Source of the DNA: Theodoxus fluviatilis
Lineage: Eukaryota > Mollusca > Gastropoda > Cycloneritida > Neritidae
Assembly: GCA_034096865.1 (NCBI GenBank)
Contig: JAWQFJ010026551.1
Location: forward strand, 1 to 10,000
Direction: 5' to 3'
DNA: 10,000 bases
Every line of letters starts with the position of its first letter. Within the stretch, counting starts at the first letter, position 1. Below the pieces are notes generated by a model. The model ran no database searches. It saw only the letters and a list, made by a program, of their open reading frames with translations, and was not told the origin of the DNA. Both the position numbers and the translations under genes were made by a program. Shown here piece after piece: positions 6,923 to 10,000 of the stretch.

Positions 6923-6940
6923 ATGACGTCATCCATGGAT
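6923..6940. promoter_or_regulatory. Full CRE palindrome overlapping a second palindrome
   Basis: ATGACGTCAT (6923-6932) is a perfect 10-bp palindrome containing the full cAMP response element TGACGTCA, the preferred CREB/ATF bZIP dimer site. It overlaps by two bases another perfect 10-bp palindrome, ATCCATGGAT (6931-6940). This is a candidate regulatory site, though no promoter or gene start is visible next to it. Confidence 0.4.
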
Positions 6941-7749
6941 AGGAGAGAGGCATCAGGTTACTAGCCTGACAAAGAGGCAAGCGTCGAGAAAACAAGGACC
7001 TTTCCCTCACTTCCCCAGTCTCAGCCAAGCCATGTTTGTGCACGTGCTTTGCCTCAATAAGCCTTCGATATAAACACCAATCGTCAACACCCTGAGTGGA
7101 GCGATGGCCGGATCTTTTCCCTTTCCACCCCACTCCCCGTGTCCTGTTCAAAAGGGCCCTGACTTTCTCCTTGGAAATTGACTGTCTGCAATCAAGTTCA
7201 CTGTTTTCTCTGGTAAAACGCCACTCTCTACAACATTTGGGTTTTCTGAGTTTTGGTTCTTATCAACTGCCTGTTTTCAGCAGTGCCTGGTCGACTTTCA
7301 TCCAACCAAACTAATTTCCTTGACGACCAGCCACAAGAAATGGGTGTGTTTATATCAAAGGTTTTTGTTTGTCACCGCTTTCATCTCTCAAATGATATTT
7401 AGTTTTTTTGTTTGTTTGTGGACAGCCAGAACCATATGACAAGCTGAGCGGCATGTATTTTCCCTTGATAATCCAACCACTATTGAGGTTTATCTCCTTG
7501 ATTCAAAGTAACAAAAGGAACATTCTTTTCGAGTGCTATTAATTTCAAACGTATAAAGTTGTGAACCCTTTTATCAACATGATTCACAACATTTAGGGCA
7601 TGATACTTCTCAGGAGCTTGGTGACGAAACTTGTTCAATGAATTGAAGATGGAGTCATGTAACTAAAGCCATAAAAAAACATTGACAAAGAAGGGGGCCT
7701 TTCATTGCCGGACGGAACACATCATCAGGGTTAGTTTTTCACCCTTAAG
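6941..7749. other. Non-coding, no recognised gene
   Basis: Opposed short open frames at 6912-7151 (minus) and 7096-7314 (plus) have no domains. GCACGTGC near 7040 is a palindromic E-box. A short TTTG run occurs near 7404-7418. Otherwise AT-leaning unique-looking sequence. Confidence 0.5.
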
Positions 7750-8080
7750 GTCTTCATCCTCCTGAAACGGTGATTACATAAGTGATCCCCCGATGCGACG
7801 GGAGCGTCTTTAATCCAGTTTTATGGAGCTAATTGAGACATTACGGAGTGTCTTCAGCCGATCGCCTGACGAATCAGCAGAGACAAGCGCCGGTCGTAGA
7901 GGCCAAGATGTCATTATCAACGACCCATCCCACACGGCCCACCATCGGAAGGCAACCTGCTGATTGCCCGGATAATCACGTGACCTGTGCGCGCATGAGT
8001 CAGGCGCGTGCCGTGACAGGGATGACGTATGGGGAGCAGGATCGCAGGCGACAACCGCCAGATGTCGCCTCCGGCTAGTC
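7750..8080. promoter_or_regulatory. Motif-dense, enhancer-like segment
   Basis: High-complexity sequence with many motif-like strings: GATTACATAA (C/EBP or PAR-bZIP type) near 7772, TTTAATCC (Otx type) near 7810, TTTTATGG (caudal/posterior-Hox type) near 7819, GCTAATTGAG near 7828, TCACGTGACC around the E-box at 7977-7982, and an exact AP-1 site TGAGTCA (7996-8002). A 12-bp alternating stretch TGTGCGCGCATG (7986-7997) has Z-DNA character. An 81-residue plus-strand open frame (7833-8078) is not recognisable. The segment ends where the purine-rich repeats begin. Function is inferred from motif density only. Confidence 0.3.
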
Positions 8081-8084
8081 GGCA

Positions 8085-8366
8085 TTTCCCTGGAGGAAGA
8101 GGAGGAGTAGGACCAAGAGGAGCAGGAGCAGACGGAGCAGGAGCAGGAGAGGTAGGAGAAGAAGGTGCAGGTACAGGGGGAGGAGAGCAAGAAAAGGATA
8201 AGCAACAACACGAACCGGAAAAACAAAGTCAGCAACTGAGCAGGGACTGCAGCAACAGTAACAACGACAATGACAACGATGACGTCAACGACATTGACGA
8301 CAGTAATGAGATGTTGAGAAGAGGAAGAACCAGAAATAGAAGACAAATACAACAAGTACTACAACT
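8085..8366 (+). repeat. Degenerate triplet-periodic purine-rich region
   Basis: Imperfect GAG/GCA/GGA triplets (8085-8200) pass into CAA/AAC/GAC-rich triplets (8205-8310). A complete CRE, TGACGTCA, sits at 8280-8287. Together with the pure repeats that follow it holds open a plus-strand frame from 8029 to 8637 (202 codons, Gly/Ala/Glu then Asn/Asp then Arg and Lys runs). Long frames on the minus strand through the same DNA (7810-8355, 8229-8723, 8365-8643) are equally open, as expected for period-3 DNA lacking T or A stops. It is read here as decayed microsatellite, not as a gene. Confidence 0.75.
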
Positions 8367-8387
8367 AGAAGAAGAAGAAGAAGAAAA
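8367..8387 (+). repeat. Short (GAA)n run
   Basis: GAA triplets with an extra A before the GAG block. This begins the all-purine tract that runs to 8634 with only one pyrimidine. Confidence 0.9.
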
Positions 8388-8471
8388 GAGGAGGAGGAGG
8401 AGGAGGAGGAGGAGGAGGAGGAGGAGGAGGAGGAGGAGGAGGAGGAGGAGGAGGAGGAGGAGGAGGAGGAG
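8388..8471 (+). repeat. (GAG)28 trinucleotide repeat
   Basis: Twenty-eight uninterrupted GAG (equivalently GGA) units. GGA repeats are known to form intramolecular quadruplex-type structures in DNA and RNA. All reading frames through it are open, so coding potential cannot be inferred. Confidence 0.97.
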
Positions 8472-8489
8472 GAAGAAGAAGAAGAAAAA

Positions 8490-8520
<31 letters not shown>

Positions 8521-8604
8521 AAGAAGAAGAAGAAGAAGAAGAAGAAGAAGAAGAAGAAGAAGAAGAAGAAGAAGAAGAAGAAGAAGAAGAAGAAGAAGAA
8601 GAAG

Positions 8605-8634
<30 letters not shown>
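8472..8634 (+). repeat. (GAA)n block with (AAG)48 pure array
   Basis: GAA triplets (8472-8486) are followed by an AAAAT interruption with a single T at 8490, then 144 bp of uninterrupted AAG (8491-8634), which is 48 units. The T at 8635 ends the purine tract and with GA makes the TGA that closes the overlapping open frame. GAA/TTC repeats of such length can form triplex (H-DNA) structures, as known for the human FXN intron repeat. Confidence 0.97.
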
Positions 8635-8635
<1 letters not shown>

Positions 8636-8639
8636 GAAG

Positions 8640-8889
8640 CCACAAAACCGAGTAGTAGTTGAAGTGAAAATTATTCATATAAGAAAAATATGTGAGGAAG
8701 GTCGTTAACATTTCCCTTTCCATTTACCAGGACCACAAACATGACAGAGATTGTTGAGGTCCCGTACCGATTCTAGAAGGAACAATCAAGCCTTCTCTTC
8801 CAGTCTATCTCCCCATTAACCAGTCAAGCCACAGCACTCTGCGATCCGGTAACACAATTCTCTCCTCCCGACGACCCTTCAGGGCCAGC
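8640..8889. other. Non-coding spacer
   Basis: Unique-looking sequence between the purine tract and the next pyrimidine-rich block. No gene, RNA or repeat seen. Confidence 0.5.
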
Positions 8890-9035
8890 CAGAGGGTTGT
8901 CTCTCACTCATCTCCACCTCTGCTCCAGCCCCTCTTCCTCCACCATCTTTCTCCTCATTCCCTCTCCTCTGCCACCCCAGCCCAGACCCCCTTCCCACAG
9001 TTCTACTGATGGGGCCTCTCCCTCCTCCCCTGAGG
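8890..9035. repeat. Pyrimidine-rich low-complexity block
   Basis: C/T-rich sequence (CCTCTTCC, CTCCTC, CCCTCC strings) with few purines. It is a degenerate tract, not a perfect repeat. The 64-residue minus-strand frame 8879-9073 (Gly/Arg-rich) follows from the composition and is not called. Confidence 0.7.
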
Positions 9036-9041
9036 GTGAAT

Positions 9042-9068
9042 GATGACGTCGGCAAGATGACGTTGGCA
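9042..9068 (+). promoter_or_regulatory. Tandem pair of CRE half-site units
   Basis: GATGACGTCGGCA (9042-9054) and GATGACGTTGGCA (9056-9068) are 13-mers with one difference, repeated head to tail at a 14-bp period. Each carries TGACGT, the CREB/ATF half-site. They lie between a pyrimidine-rich and a G-rich block. Confidence 0.4.
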
Positions 9069-9125
9069 CTCATCGCTCACTGTCTCACGCCTCAACCCTA
9101 GATGAGCTGGAGGGGAGGAGAGGTA

Positions 9126-9148
9126 GGGGCAGGGGGTTGGGGGGAGGG
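9126..9148 (+). other. Canonical G-quadruplex motif 1
   Basis: Four G-runs of 4, 5, 6 and 3 bases (9126-9129, 9132-9136, 9139-9144, 9146-9148) separated by loops CA, TT and A. This meets the G3+N1-7 rule with very short loops, which favour stable folding. Formation in vivo is not shown. Confidence 0.8.
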
Positions 9149-9206
9149 CGAGGAGCTTGAGGGAAAGCTAGGAAGCAAGAGAGACTAGGGAGAAGATGAA
9201 CAAGGA

Positions 9207-9234
9207 GGGAAGGGGTGGGGGTGGGATGCGGGGG
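9207..9234 (+). other. Canonical G-quadruplex motif 2
   Basis: Five G-runs of 3, 4, 5, 3 and 5 bases (9207-9209, 9212-9215, 9217-9221, 9223-9225, 9230-9234) with loops AA, T, T and ATGC. One run more than needed, with single-nucleotide loops in the middle. About 80 bp (start to start) downstream of motif 1 on the same strand. Confidence 0.8.
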
Positions 9235-9235
9235 C

Positions 9236-9540
9236 TAAATGGAGACATGCCTTCACACTCTAGAATCCAAGCCGCAGACATCTTGTCTTCCTGCCGCCAC
9301 TTGATGAACCGTCATTGAGGAGTTCTGTTCCCTTTCATCAGCCCCTGCCATCGCCATCCATAACCGCTCTGTTTGAAAGGCCGTGTTTGTCGTCTCGACG
9401 CCTTCGTGAACTGTCATCGCTTTCCCTGCAGGAAAGTAATTTGTTCCGACTTCCGTCTCAAACGTTATGGCTGTGTCCCTGTGGATGCGGTTGTCGCTCT
9501 TGGTGTAGTTTCTGTCTGTATCTGCAGTATTTTACTTTTT
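9236..9540. other. Non-coding, no recognised gene
   Basis: Mixed-composition sequence. A 75-residue plus-strand frame (9315-9542) has no domain; its Ser/Leu richness follows from a pyrimidine-biased strand. Confidence 0.45.
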
Positions 9541-9745
9541 AACTCATCCTAGGCGTTATCCTCCTCTCCAGTCGCCATGGTTCTTTTAGTGCTGTTGCTG
9601 CATCTCTTGCTCCTTTTGTTCCATTTGCTTTTGCCTCTCCTGCTCCTGTTCTTCTTACTTCAGTTCCTCGGGCTCTCCATACTCTTCCCATTCCTGCTTC
9701 TCCTCTTCCTCCTGCTCTTCATCTCCCTCCTCTTGCTAATAAATC
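9541..9745 (-). repeat. Degenerate pyrimidine-rich triplet region
   Basis: Imperfect CTN triplets (CTG, CTC, CTT) on the plus strand, so the minus strand is GAG/AAG/CAG-like. It encodes a Leu-rich frame (9577-9774) that looks like a membrane protein but is a composition artefact. It shares a 15-mer, CAGGAGCAGGAGAGG on the minus strand, with the degenerate purine block near 8132, so the two regions are inverted in orientation about 1.5 kb apart. An AATAAA lies near 9738. Confidence 0.7.
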
Positions 9746-10000
9746 TCGAGCAAACTAAAGAGCAGATTCACTGATACTTCACACATTGTGTACCTTGTAT
9801 TCTTTACAATAAGATTTACAAAAGCAATTCGTATGCAGCTGCAAGTATTCACAACATTCCTTCATCGTCGACCATGAAATCATCATGCGACTTTCATATT
9901 ACCAAAATTTCCTAAACCATTCCGTGTGACTGAACTCTTGGCACTCTACAAGCGTCTAACCATCAATCGCCATTCCCAACGGTACCATCGTCCTCACCAC
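9746..10000. other. Non-coding, no recognised feature
   Basis: AT-leaning mixed sequence to the window edge. I see no gene, RNA, repeat unit or clear motif cluster. Confidence 0.5.

Larger units (their letters stand above)
9105..9235 (+). repeat. G-rich/purine-rich low-complexity block
   Basis: Purine-rich sequence with many G-runs, bounded by two canonical quadruplex motifs (listed separately). It has opposite strand bias to the pyrimidine-rich block just upstream. Confidence 0.75.

Noticed and set aside
8029..8637. 202-residue plus-strand frame ending in Arg and Lys homopolymers
   Set aside because: Openness is explained by stop-free triplet repeats. Minus-strand frames through the same repeats are also long, and the non-repeat part has no domain.
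8229..8723. Minus-strand frames with poly-Phe and poly-Leu runs (also 8365-8643)
   Set aside because: Direct translation of TTC/CTT/TCC repeats; not a membrane protein.
9577..9774. Leucine-rich plus-strand frame resembling a small membrane protein
   Set aside because: Product of CTN-rich low-complexity DNA; no conserved motif and no flanking gene structure.

Overview
This window looks like eukaryotic, non-coding (intergenic or deep intronic) DNA. No protein-coding gene, rRNA or tRNA can be supported from the sequence. The open reading frames are short, overlap on both strands, have no recognisable domain, and the longest ones are by-products of triplet repeats. The dense and varied microsatellites point to an invertebrate genome. 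So does what looks like a retroposon 3' tail ending in a TTCG microsatellite near the left end, and a dispersed-repeat-like core with AGCGCC/GGCGCT arms near 5415. A mollusc or other lophotrochozoan is my best guess, but the sequence does not prove it.

Layout. 1-310: a C-run and CT repeat, a stem-loop followed by AATAAA and (TTCG)n that looks like a LINE/SINE 3' end, then a long TC-rich tract. 311-4995: mostly single-copy-looking non-coding DNA. It carries scattered islands of transcription-factor-like motifs: two perfect POU octamers, a TAAT-rich homeodomain-type cluster at 1895-1926, and at 3200-3830 several palindromes, four CACGTG E-boxes and a perfect DR5 nuclear-receptor repeat. 5004-5095: a strong inverted repeat with 31-nt arms. 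5381-5703: (GTAT)5, the AGCGCC core element, then a compound TG/GA/GATA microsatellite. 5704-7740: non-coding, with one pair of overlapping palindromes including a full CRE. 7750-8080: motif-rich, enhancer-like sequence. 8085-9760: alternating purine-rich and pyrimidine-rich blocks, including (GAG)28 next to (AAG)48 and two canonical G-quadruplex motifs. 9761-10000: nothing recognised.

There is no operon or gene set to interpret. The most notable signals are the perfect DR5, the retroposon-like folded 3' tail, the 5-kb hairpin (a MITE or a miRNA-like precursor), and the roughly 270-bp all-purine tract broken by a single T. All regulatory calls are motif matches without experimental or comparative support and should be read as candidates.
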